DNA from: CAKZNE01 sp040222435
GTDB taxonomy: Bacteria; Bacteroidota; Bacteroidia; Flavobacteriales; Schleiferiaceae
Assembly: GCA_965212245.1 (NCBI GenBank)
Contig: OZ243107.1
Location: 1,364,001-1,428,000, forward strand
Direction of reading: 5' to 3'
Length of the DNA: 64,000 nt
The notes beneath the pieces are model-generated. The model had not been told where the DNA came from and did not search any database. It worked only from the letters and a program-made list of their open reading frames with translations. Positions 45,125 to 52,802 of the stretch are shown here, one piece after another; positions within the stretch are counted from its first letter, which is position 1, and each line of letters begins with the position of its first letter. Made by a program: the position numbers and the translations under genes.

Positions 45125-45627
45125 TTTTTCTTATAGATAGGAACGGTAGAACAAGCTTCGCCAAACATGATACTCTTTACCAGTGGCTGCAGTTTGGTTA
45201 CCATCTTAATATAAGCCTGGGGAGGAATTGGCAGGTGCCCGCAACCCTTAATAATAACTGGTTTTCCTGCATAAGCCGAAAAATCAGCTTTACCGATGGA
45301 TTCTTCCATCAGAATGGTTTCCAGCACTTCCGATGTTCCGAATAGAACTCTTTTAGCATAAGGGCTTAAAGCACTGCTTAATAGCATATAAGCCCATTGT
45401 GGAATAATAGCATCTGCAGAGCAATGCACTGAAACATATGCGTCTTGATATTGAGCCCAGTTGTGTTCCTGTACTAATTGGCGAAAGTCTTTTTCCCTGA
45501 GGATAAGCCCTTCGTAAAGCCAGGTGGCAATATCCAGTTGTTTTCTTTCTCCTGCAGGGTAAAAATCCTCAAGGTCCAGTGTTATAAGTTTACTTTGGGC
45601 TACCCGGTTTACAATTTCGTCTGCCAT
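45121..45627 (-). CDS. DUF2480 family protein
   Basis: The 168-residue protein matches DUF2480, with LDLEDFYPAGERKQLDIATWLYEGLILREKDFR broken into its typical segments and KGCGHLPIPPQAYIKMVTKLQP near the end. No signal peptide or known catalytic motif is visible. The family is nearly confined to Bacteroidota and often sits in or near SUF gene clusters, so a role in Fe-S assembly is possible. A conserved GCG cysteine and a second cysteine in FGEACST are candidates for cluster or thiol chemistry. It follows the SufT-like gene by three bases and overlaps the next gene by four. Confidence 0.8.
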   Translation of the reverse strand: MADEIVNRVAQSKLITLDLEDFYPAGERKQLDIATWLYEGLILREKDFRQLVQEHNWAQYQDAYVSVHCSADAIIPQWAYMLLSSALSPYAKRVLFGTSEVLETILMEESIGKADFSAYAGKPVIIKGCGHLPIPPQAYIKMVTKLQPLVKSIMFGEACSTVPIYKKK

Positions 45628-45630
45628 AGT

Positions 45631-45951
45631 TTATAGAAAACCCAGTTCCAGCTTTGCTTCTTCACTCATCATATCCTTAGTCCAGGGCGGATCAAAAGTG
45701 ATCTCCACCTCCACTTCCTTTACATCGTCAATTGAACGTACCTTTTCTTTAACCTCTTCAGGTAAGGATTCGGCTACCGGGCAATTGGGAGAGGTAAGGG
45801 TCATCAGTATTTTAATATCCAGGTCTGAACTCACCTGTACATCATAGATGAGTCCCAGCTCATAAATGTCTACCGGAATCTCCGGATCGTATATGGCACG
45901 CAGAACTTCCACCACCTGTTCACCTATTGCCTGTAATTCTGCGTCTGTCAT
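45631..45951 (-). CDS. sufT: SufT/MIP18-like DUF59 Fe-S assembly protein
   Basis: The 106-residue protein has the DUF59/MIP18 fold motif set: VEVLRAIYDPEIPVDIYELGLIYDV, the conserved cysteine in LTSPNCPVAESL and the closing VEITFDPPWTKDMM. Proteins of this type help mature or deliver Fe-S clusters. It is part of the minus-strand SUF operon, 42 bases downstream of sufE and three bases before the DUF2480 gene. Confidence 0.92.
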   Translation of the reverse strand: MTDAELQAIGEQVVEVLRAIYDPEIPVDIYELGLIYDVQVSSDLDIKILMTLTSPNCPVAESLPEEVKEKVRSIDDVKEVEVEITFDPPWTKDMMSEEAKLELGFL

Positions 45952-45993
45952 CCTTTGGTTTTAAAATTTGTATAAGCTGTTTGCTCTTAATCG

Positions 45994-46410
45994 CTATCTG
46001 GCTTGCAGGGCTAAAGCGTAATATTTCATTTGCTTGATCATGCTGGCCAATCCATTGGCCCGGGTAGGGGAAAGGTGTTCTTTAAGCCCTACCTTATCAA
46101 TAAAAGCCATGTCCGCTTCCACAATATCTCCGGGTTCATGACCGCTCAGCACGCGAATCATTAAGGCTATTAAGCCTTTGGTAAGAATAGCATCACTATC
46201 AGCCGTGTAAATCACTTTTCCACCCTGATGTTCAGCATGTAGCCAAACCTGGCTTTGACAACCTTTTATAAGGTTATCTTCTGTTTTATAACTTTTGTCA
46301 ATAAGAGGAAGGGATTTGCCCAGTTCGATCAGGTATTCATACTTCTCCATCCAGTCCGAAAACATATCGAACTCACCTACAATATCTTCCTGCGTTTCGC
46401 GAATGGTCAT
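45994..46410 (-). CDS. sufE: SufE, sulfur acceptor for SufS
   Basis: The 138-residue protein has the active-site cysteine C51 in IKGCQSQVW and the usual SufE length and C-terminal helical segment. It accepts persulfide sulfur from SufS and passes it to the SufBCD scaffold. In this operon it is separated from sufS by a methyltransferase gene. A gap of 89 bases upstream could hold an internal promoter; I saw no complete motif there. Confidence 0.94.
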   Translation of the reverse strand: MTIRETQEDIVGEFDMFSDWMEKYEYLIELGKSLPLIDKSYKTEDNLIKGCQSQVWLHAEHQGGKVIYTADSDAILTKGLIALMIRVLSGHEPGDIVEADMAFIDKVGLKEHLSPTRANGLASMIKQMKYYALALQAR

Positions 46411-46499
46411 AAACGTTTTAAATAGTATGCAAATATCTTAAAGACGATTTGCCCCGCCAAAGTTTATAGAGATGTCTTAAACTCTAATAAAGGTTTTAT

Positions 46500-47417
46500 C
46501 TATTTGGTACTCACCAAATGTGCGTGGCTTATGGCAATCTCCTCAGCTGTGTAAACCGCATAATCGGAATGCAGTTTGGCGTATTGCACGGTTTCTACTG
46601 AACCAGGCCTGGTCTTTTCCTCTATAATTGATATCCCCAGTTCTTGGTACATATGGTGGTAATCCTTAAGGCGCAGGCGGTTTTGCGGTTGTACGGAATT
46701 ATCAATGCGGGTCCATTGCTGTGGGCTGTATTGGAGAAAATTATAAATGGAAATAGAGTCATCCAGATGAGCAAAGTGATCAGACATATCAATAAAATGA
46801 CTCATTATGCCACCCGGTTTTACAATTCGCTGAAATTCACCGATGATAGGCTTGAGGATATGTGGATAAATATGCTCAAAGGTATTGTTACTACAAACGA
46901 GGTCGTAGTGATCATCTGCAAAGCCTGTGTCCCGGGCATCTGTTACCTTAAGGGTGAGATGCAGCGCGTGAAGCAGATCATTTTCGGATAGATCAGAATT
47001 ATGGAGTTCCCGGAGCCTGGCAAGGCGTTCTTTTTGTATGTGGGGCTTAATAATATCCAGCCTGGACTGATCATGCCAATTAACAAATTGACGTATAGTT
47101 TCAAGGATGCCCTTGCGTTTCATCAAAGAGCTTACATCAATGGATACAACTTCTTCTGCTCCGGCTAAAAACAGTGCCACCGGAACCACGGGATACCAGC
47201 CTGAGCCCAGTTCTAATACTTTAAAACCATTGGTTTTACCGTGCTTTTTAAAATAGGTAAGATGATCTGCAGCATGTCCCAGCTTATCTGTAAAATACTG
47301 ATCAGAAAGGCGAACGCCTTTGGTAATGTATTTCTGAAAGAGAAAATTCAGATTTTGGCTGGCGGGTAACCAGGAAATGGTTTTTTGGATAATGGCCTTG
47401 AGAATCCACTTTTTCAT
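46500..47417 (-). CDS. Class I SAM-dependent methyltransferase in the SUF operon
   Basis: The 305-residue protein has a SAM-binding motif I (VLELGSGWYPVVPV, about 69-82), an acidic motif (VVSIDVSSL, about 91-99) and a second motif (YDLVCSNNTFEHIYPH), matching the class I methyltransferase fold with an added N-terminal helical part. The N-terminal LNFLFQKYITKGVRLS and the segment FQRIVKPGGIMSHFIDMSDH resemble methyltransferases acting on small molecules or sugars. The substrate is unknown. It lies 22 bases downstream of sufS and 89 bases before sufE, so it interrupts an otherwise standard SUF operon. Confidence 0.82.
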   Translation of the reverse strand: MKKWILKAIIQKTISWLPASQNLNFLFQKYITKGVRLSDQYFTDKLGHAADHLTYFKKHGKTNGFKVLELGSGWYPVVPVALFLAGAEEVVSIDVSSLMKRKGILETIRQFVNWHDQSRLDIIKPHIQKERLARLRELHNSDLSENDLLHALHLTLKVTDARDTGFADDHYDLVCSNNTFEHIYPHILKPIIGEFQRIVKPGGIMSHFIDMSDHFAHLDDSISIYNFLQYSPQQWTRIDNSVQPQNRLRLKDYHHMYQELGISIIEEKTRPGSVETVQYAKLHSDYAVYTAEEIAISHAHLVSTK

Positions 47418-47439
47418 GCGGGTAAAAGTAATGTGTAAG

Positions 47440-48693
47440 TTAACGCAGCATTTTTACCGCTTTTTCCAGCCCTTCCATCATCCGGTCAATTTCTTCAGTA
47501 GTATTATATACGGCAAAAGAAGCACGTAAAGTGCCGGGGATATTGTAAAAATCCATTATAGGCTGAGTACAGTGATGGCCGGTGCGTAGGGCTACGCCCA
47601 TTTTATCCAAAATAACACCAGCATCGTAAGGGTGAATACCTTCTACCAAAAAAGATAGTACACTGGCGCGACTGCGGGCCTCGCCAATAAACCGCATGCC
47701 TTCAATTTCAGCAAGCCTCTTTATGCCATACTCTACCAGTTGCGCTTCGTGTGATGCAATGTTTGCCAAACCCACCTGGTTAACAAAGTCAATGGCGGTA
47801 CCCAATACAATACCCCCCTCAATATGAGGAGTGCCCGCTTCAAACTTATGCGGAAGCCCTGCATAGGTTGTTTTCTCAAAGGATACGCTTTCTATCATTT
47901 CCCCACCTCCACGATAGGGGGGCAGCTTTTCAAGGAGGCTTTCTTTTCCATACAGAATGCCAATACCTGTAGGGCCGTATACCTTATGTCCGCTAAGCGC
48001 ATAAAAGTCGGCATCCAGATCTTTTACATCTATGGGCAGGTGAGGCGTGGCTTGTGCTCCATCAATAAAAGTATAGGCGCCAGCATCATGTGCCAGTTTC
48101 ACCATTTCCTTTACCGGGTTAATAGTGCCCAAGGCGTTGGAGATATGGTTAAAAGCTACCAGCTTGGTTCTTTCATTCAGCAAGGCCTTATACTCTTCAA
48201 AAATGAGCTCACCCTTTTTACTCATAGGAATAACCACAAGCCTGGCCCCGGTTTGCTCACAAAGCATTTGCCAGGGCACAATGTTACTATGGTGTTCCAG
48301 GGCAGAAACCATGATCTGGTCCCCTTTGTTAATCATTCCACTGCGTTGCAGAGCTATGGCGATGAGATTGATGCTGTCAGTAGTCCCCTGCGTAAATATT
48401 ACCTCCTGAGGTTTATCGGCCTTAATATGGTTCTGCAGCTTTATGCGGCTTTCCTCAAGGGCTTCGGTAGCCAGCTGACTCAAATGGTGTACACCACGGT
48501 GCACATTACTGTTTATAGTGGAATAGTAGCGGGAAATAGCATCAATTACCACCTTTGGCTTTTGGGTAGTGGCGGCATTGTCAAAATACACCAATGGCCG
48601 GCCATTGATCTCCTGATGGAGAATAGGGAACTCTCCCCTTATTTTTTGAACGTCAAATGCTGCTTTTTCCAAAGGAGGAGGGTTATAATTCAA
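47440..48693 (-). CDS. sufS: SufS, cysteine desulfurase
   Basis: The 417-residue class V PLP enzyme has the Schiff-base lysine K237 in ALSGHKVYGP, the active-site cysteine C375 in LRTGHHCTQP, and the upstream ATTQKP and HHSNIVPW motifs. It takes sulfur from cysteine, giving alanine, and passes a persulfide to SufE. Its start overlaps the sufD stop by 11 bases, showing tight coupling. Confidence 0.96.
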   Translation of the reverse strand: MNYNPPPLEKAAFDVQKIRGEFPILHQEINGRPLVYFDNAATTQKPKVVIDAISRYYSTINSNVHRGVHHLSQLATEALEESRIKLQNHIKADKPQEVIFTQGTTDSINLIAIALQRSGMINKGDQIMVSALEHHSNIVPWQMLCEQTGARLVVIPMSKKGELIFEEYKALLNERTKLVAFNHISNALGTINPVKEMVKLAHDAGAYTFIDGAQATPHLPIDVKDLDADFYALSGHKVYGPTGIGILYGKESLLEKLPPYRGGGEMIESVSFEKTTYAGLPHKFEAGTPHIEGGIVLGTAIDFVNQVGLANIASHEAQLVEYGIKRLAEIEGMRFIGEARSRASVLSFLVEGIHPYDAGVILDKMGVALRTGHHCTQPIMDFYNIPGTLRASFAVYNTTEEIDRMMEGLEKAVKMLR

Positions 48694-50002
48694 AATCCAG
48701 GTTCACGCCTAATTTCTGAGCAATTTGCTTGTTTAGTTTCTTTCGAAGCTCCTGTATCTTCACATTTCTTAAGCCGTCATTGGCAAAGGCATAGAGCAAT
48801 AAAGCAGTGCCTTCTTTTTCCGGAATACCCCGGGATTGCAGGTAGAAAAGAGCCTCTTCATCCAGCTGGCCAATAGTGCATCCGTGCGAACATTGCACGT
48901 CATCCGCGTAAATTTCCAACTGGGGTTTGGTGTCAATAGACGCCTTGTCTGTTAAGAGAATATTGTTGTTTTCCTGGAAAGCATTGGTCTTTTGCGCGTG
49001 TGGATGCACCATTACCTTACCGTTAAAGACTCCGTGGGCAGAACCGTCATAAATACCTTTATAGAGCTCATTGCTACTGCAATTGGGAATTTTGTGATCC
49101 ACTAAGGTATGGTGATCCACCAACTGGCCATCACCAATAATGGTAATCCCATCCAGGTGTGTTTCAGTATGTTCACCTTTCAGAAATATGTCAAGATTAT
49201 TGCGCACAAATTTATTTCCGAAAGAAAAGGTGCCTATAGATACATTACTACGTTCCTGCTGAACTACAGAGGTGGTATCTATTAAAGAAGCATCCAGGTT
49301 ATCGTTTTGAACCTTATAGTAAAAAAGACGCGATGATTTTTGTGCAAATATTTCTGTGGCAGAATTGGTGAGTACCGGAAATTCGCTCAGGGATTGATGT
49401 CTTTCTACAATCTGCACTTCCGCATTTTCCTCTACAATTATGAGGTTACGCGGTTGTATCATTACTTCTTTATCCTGACGGGTGGTAAAGAAAATGATTT
49501 CCACCGGTTTGTCTACCGTGTGTCCTTTCTTAACCCTGATAAAAGCACCCTCACGGGCAAAAGCCGTATTGATGGCGGCTAGTGATTCTTCAGATGGTAA
49601 GGCTTTATTGAAGTATTCTTCCACCACTTCAGGGGCTTTGGACATCATGCTGTTGAAAGTGCAAATGTCAAAGCGATCATGAGTGGTCTCACTCAGCCAC
49701 GAGCTGAAAATTCCGTCTACAAACACCAGTTTGTAGGTGTCCATATCGCTCAGAAAAAATTTCTTTACATCCTTAAAGTCAATGACATTTTCACTTCTTT
49801 GAAAAATGCGGTAATCGTGTTTGAGAATGGGTTTGAGGTTCGTATACTTCCACTCCTCATCCCTTTTGGTTGGGAATCCCTTTTCCTCAAAGGTTTTAAA
49901 TGCCTTTTGGCGAACTTTATGAATAGGTGTCTTAGCCTGTCCGTTCAGTTCGTTTTCAAATATGATGAATGATGATTCTAACTTATCCTTGAGTTGATCC
50001 AC
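48683..50002 (-). CDS. sufD: SufD, Fe-S scaffold subunit
   Basis: The 439-residue protein shows the SufB/SufD beta-helix core (YYKVQNDNLDASLIDTTSV, GDGQLVDHHTLVDHKIPNC) and the conserved HPHAQKTNAFQENNNILL and CSHGCTIGQLDEEALFYLQSRG segments. It forms the SufBC2D complex with SufB and SufC, in which Fe-S clusters are built. It is 19 bases downstream of sufC and overlaps sufS by 11 bases. Confidence 0.95.
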   Translation of the reverse strand: MDQLKDKLESSFIIFENELNGQAKTPIHKVRQKAFKTFEEKGFPTKRDEEWKYTNLKPILKHDYRIFQRSENVIDFKDVKKFFLSDMDTYKLVFVDGIFSSWLSETTHDRFDICTFNSMMSKAPEVVEEYFNKALPSEESLAAINTAFAREGAFIRVKKGHTVDKPVEIIFFTTRQDKEVMIQPRNLIIVEENAEVQIVERHQSLSEFPVLTNSATEIFAQKSSRLFYYKVQNDNLDASLIDTTSVVQQERSNVSIGTFSFGNKFVRNNLDIFLKGEHTETHLDGITIIGDGQLVDHHTLVDHKIPNCSSNELYKGIYDGSAHGVFNGKVMVHPHAQKTNAFQENNNILLTDKASIDTKPQLEIYADDVQCSHGCTIGQLDEEALFYLQSRGIPEKEGTALLLYAFANDGLRNVKIQELRKKLNKQIAQKLGVNLDFEL

Positions 50003-50021
50003 AGCTTCTCAGGTTTAAAAA

Positions 50022-50777
50022 TTAAAGGGTACTGGCTTCTTCTTTAAGCCAGTCGTAACCTTTTTCTTCGAGCTTAAGAGCCAGGTTTTTATCTCCTGAT
50101 TTTACGATCTTTCCTTTGTGCAGCACGTGCACCACATCAGGAACTATATAGTCTAAAAGTCTCTGGTAGTGAGTGATAAGTATTACAGCATTATCCTTGT
50201 TCCGTAATTTATTTACCCCATTAGCTACAACCCTGAGGGCATCAATATCCAGGCCTGAATCGGTTTCATCCAGAATAGCCAGTTTGGGTTCCAGCATAGC
50301 CATCTGGAAGATCTCGTTGCGTTTTTTCTCTCCACCGGAAAAACCATCATTCAAAGAGCGGCTCAAAAACCCTTTATCCATTTCCAATAAGGACATCTTA
50401 TCCCGCATTTTTTTCAGCATCTCATTGGCAGGCATAGGGTCCATGCCCTGTGCTTTACGGGTTTCATTAATGGCGGTTTTTAAAAAATTCGTAACCGTCA
50501 CCCCGGGAATTTCGATGGGGTATTGAAACGAAAGAAAAATACCTTTGTGGGCTCTTTCTTCGGGAGCAAGATCCATAATGTCTTCTCCTTCAAAATCCAT
50601 ACGGCCCTGTGAAACTTCGTATTCTTCACGCCCGGCAATAATCGCTGAAAGGGTGCTTTTACCGGAACCGTTTGGTCCCATTATAGCGTGTACTTCACCG
50701 GCTTTCACTTCCAGATTAATACCTTTTAATATTTCGGTGCCGTCAATACCGGCATGGAGATTATTTATTTTTAACAT
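50022..50777 (-). CDS. sufC: SufC, Fe-S assembly ATPase
   Basis: The 251-residue ABC-type ATPase has Walker A GPNGSGKST (34-42), Q-loop SFQYPIEIPGV, ABC signature GFSGGEKKRNEI, Walker B AILDETDSGLD and the H-loop VILITHYQR. It powers SufBCD. The stretch SGGEKKRNE is typical of SufC rather than of ABC transporters. It lies 51 bases downstream of sufB and 19 bases before sufD. Confidence 0.96.
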   Translation of the reverse strand: MLKINNLHAGIDGTEILKGINLEVKAGEVHAIMGPNGSGKSTLSAIIAGREEYEVSQGRMDFEGEDIMDLAPEERAHKGIFLSFQYPIEIPGVTVTNFLKTAINETRKAQGMDPMPANEMLKKMRDKMSLLEMDKGFLSRSLNDGFSGGEKKRNEIFQMAMLEPKLAILDETDSGLDIDALRVVANGVNKLRNKDNAVILITHYQRLLDYIVPDVVHVLHKGKIVKSGDKNLALKLEEKGYDWLKEEASTL

Positions 50778-50828
50778 TATATGATTCTAATGTTTTAACA
50801 ATTCAATTTTTGGATAGTCCATTGTAGT

Positions 50829-52268
50829 TTATCCTACCGAGCCTTCAAGGCTGATAGCCAGTAATTTTTGCGCTTCTACGGCAAACTCCATGGGAAGTTG
50901 GTTCAAAACGTCTTTGCAGTATCCGTTTACAATCAGCGCAATAGCTTCTTCCTCACCTATACCCCGCTGATTACAGTAAAATATCTGGTCCTCACCGATT
51001 TTGGAAGTAGTAGCCTCATGCTCTACTTTGGCCGTTTTATTCTTGGTTTCGATGTACGGGAAGGTGTGTGATCCACAGCTGCTACCCATAAGAAGGGAGT
51101 CACATTGTGAGAAATTCCTGGCGTGTTCTGCCCGGGGTCCGATCTTAACCAGGCCGCGGTAGCTGCCGTTGCTTTTTCCCGCACAAATACCCTTACTGAT
51201 GATAGTGCTCTTGGTATTTTTGCCCAGGTGGATCATCTTGGTACCGGTATCGGCTTGCTGGTAATTATTGGTAACCGCTACAGAATAGAATTCACCAACC
51301 GAGTTTTCACCTTTCAAAATACAGGAAGGATATTTCCAGGTTACGGCAGAACCTGTTTCAACCTGAGTCCAGGATATTTTAGCGTTGCGCTCGCAAATTC
51401 CGCGCTTGGTCACAAAGTTGAAAACACCCCCTTTACCATTCACATCACCGGGATACCAGTTTTGAACGGTGGAGTATTTGATCTCAGCATCATCAAGCGC
51501 AATAAGCTCTACCACAGCTGCATGTAGCTGGTTTTCATCACGCATGGGAGCGGTACAGCCTTCCAGGTAACTTACATAACTGGCTTCGTCTGCTATGAGC
51601 AAAGTGCGCTCAAACTGACCGGTGCCGGCTTCATTGATGCGGAAATAGGTGCTCAGCTCCATAGGGCATCTAACGCCTTTGGGAATATAACAGAAAGAAC
51701 CGTCAGTAAAAACCGCAGAATTAAGGGCAGCGTAAAAATTGTCCGATTTAGGAACCACGGTACCCAGATATTTGCGCACCAGTTCAGGGTGTTCCTGGAT
51801 AGCATCAGATATGGAACAAAAAATGATTCCTAACTCAGCAAGCTTTTTGGTGAAGGTGGTTTTTACAGAAACGGAGTCTACCACCACGTCCATTGCTACC
51901 CCGGAAAGACGTTTTTGTTCATCCAGAGAAATACCTAACTTCTCAAAGGTTTTGAGTAGCTCAGGGTCTACCTCGTCCAGGCTATCTAAAGTTTTTTTCT
52001 TTTTGGGAGCAGCATAATAGGATATAGCCTGAAAATCAGGTTTGGGATAATTAATGTTGGCCCAGTTGGGTTCATTCATCTTTTCCCATTTCCTGAAAGC
52101 ATCCAGCCGCCATTCGGTCATCCATTCCGGTTCATTCTTTTTGGCCGAAATAAAACGGATAATATCTTCATTGAGGCCCGGAGGGGCTTTATCTGATTCA
52201 ATATCCGTATAAAAACCGTACTTGTATTCAGATCCTGTTACTTCCTGTAATAACTTTTCTTCGCTCAT
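50829..52268 (-). CDS. sufB: SufB, Fe-S scaffold subunit
   Basis: The 479-residue protein has the SufB pattern, including CPMELSTYFRINEAGTGQFE, CTAPMRDENQLHAAVVEL, FSQCDSLLMGSSCGSHTFPY and the C-terminal CNQRGIGEEEAIALIVNGY segment (each shortened here to recognisable parts). SufB holds the nascent cluster in the SufBC2D complex. It follows the SufA-like gene by 20 bases and precedes sufC by 51 bases. Confidence 0.96.
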   Translation of the reverse strand: MSEEKLLQEVTGSEYKYGFYTDIESDKAPPGLNEDIIRFISAKKNEPEWMTEWRLDAFRKWEKMNEPNWANINYPKPDFQAISYYAAPKKKKTLDSLDEVDPELLKTFEKLGISLDEQKRLSGVAMDVVVDSVSVKTTFTKKLAELGIIFCSISDAIQEHPELVRKYLGTVVPKSDNFYAALNSAVFTDGSFCYIPKGVRCPMELSTYFRINEAGTGQFERTLLIADEASYVSYLEGCTAPMRDENQLHAAVVELIALDDAEIKYSTVQNWYPGDVNGKGGVFNFVTKRGICERNAKISWTQVETGSAVTWKYPSCILKGENSVGEFYSVAVTNNYQQADTGTKMIHLGKNTKSTIISKGICAGKSNGSYRGLVKIGPRAEHARNFSQCDSLLMGSSCGSHTFPYIETKNKTAKVEHEATTSKIGEDQIFYCNQRGIGEEEAIALIVNGYCKDVLNQLPMEFAVEAQKLLAISLEGSVG

Positions 52269-52288
52269 ACTTTCCTTTCTTCTCTCAG

Positions 52289-52618
52289 TTATACGGCAAA
52301 ACTTTCACCGCATCCACACGTGCGTGAAGCATTGGGGTTATTGAAGCTAAAGCCTTTACCATTGAGGCCACCACTATATTCCAGCGTGGTACCGGCCAGG
52401 TATAAGAAGCTTTTCTTGTCAATAATGATCCGTACACCGGCATCTTCAAAAACCTTATCGCTTTCTGTTAACTCGGTATCCAAATCCAGTTTATATGAAA
52501 GGCCACTGCAACCTCCGCTGGATACACCTACGCGGACGTATGAGTTTCCAAGCTCCTGACCTTCCTCAAGCATCAACGCCTCAAGTTTCTTTTTGGCTGA
52601 TTCAGAAACCTTTATCAT
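52289..52618 (-). CDS. sufA: SufA/IscA/HesB-type A-type Fe-S carrier
   Basis: The 109-residue protein has the three conserved cysteines of A-type carriers: C37 (SGGCSG) and C101/C103 (RTCGCGESF). It carries Fe or Fe-S clusters from the SufBCD complex to apo-proteins. As first gene of the operon it marks the transcription start side; a -7-type element lies 29-36 bases upstream. Confidence 0.93.
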   Translation of the reverse strand: MIKVSESAKKKLEALMLEEGQELGNSYVRVGVSSGGCSGLSYKLDLDTELTESDKVFEDAGVRIIIDKKSFLYLAGTTLEYSGGLNGKGFSFNNPNASRTCGCGESFAV

Positions 52619-52646
52619 AACGATTTAGAATTAGTATAAATAAATG

Positions 52647-52654
52647 CAAAATTA
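52647..52654 (-). promoter_or_regulatory. TAnnTTTG-type -7 element before the SUF operon
   Basis: On the minus strand this reads TAATTTTG, matching TAnnTTTG. No good -33 TTTG is found at the expected distance. A start near 52641 would give a leader of about 20 bases before ATG 52618. No IscR-like site was identified. Confidence 0.4.
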
Positions 52655-52802
52655 CTAAATAAGATCCAGCGAGCCATAGAATCATCCACCCAACTATTTC
52701 CTCATAAACTAAGTGGATGTTAACGCATACAAACCAAGTCTTCCAGATGAGAGTAAATACTTTATTTTTGTTAATTGGCCCTAATTTGCTCTGCTTAAAA
52801 CA

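Noticed and set aside
47824..48876. 350-codon plus-strand open frame
   Set aside because: It is antisense to sufS and sufD, which are certain genes; the translation has no recognisable motif.
52647..52802. IscR- or Fur-like operator before the SUF operon
   Set aside because: No convincing palindromic site was found; only a -7-type element is visible.
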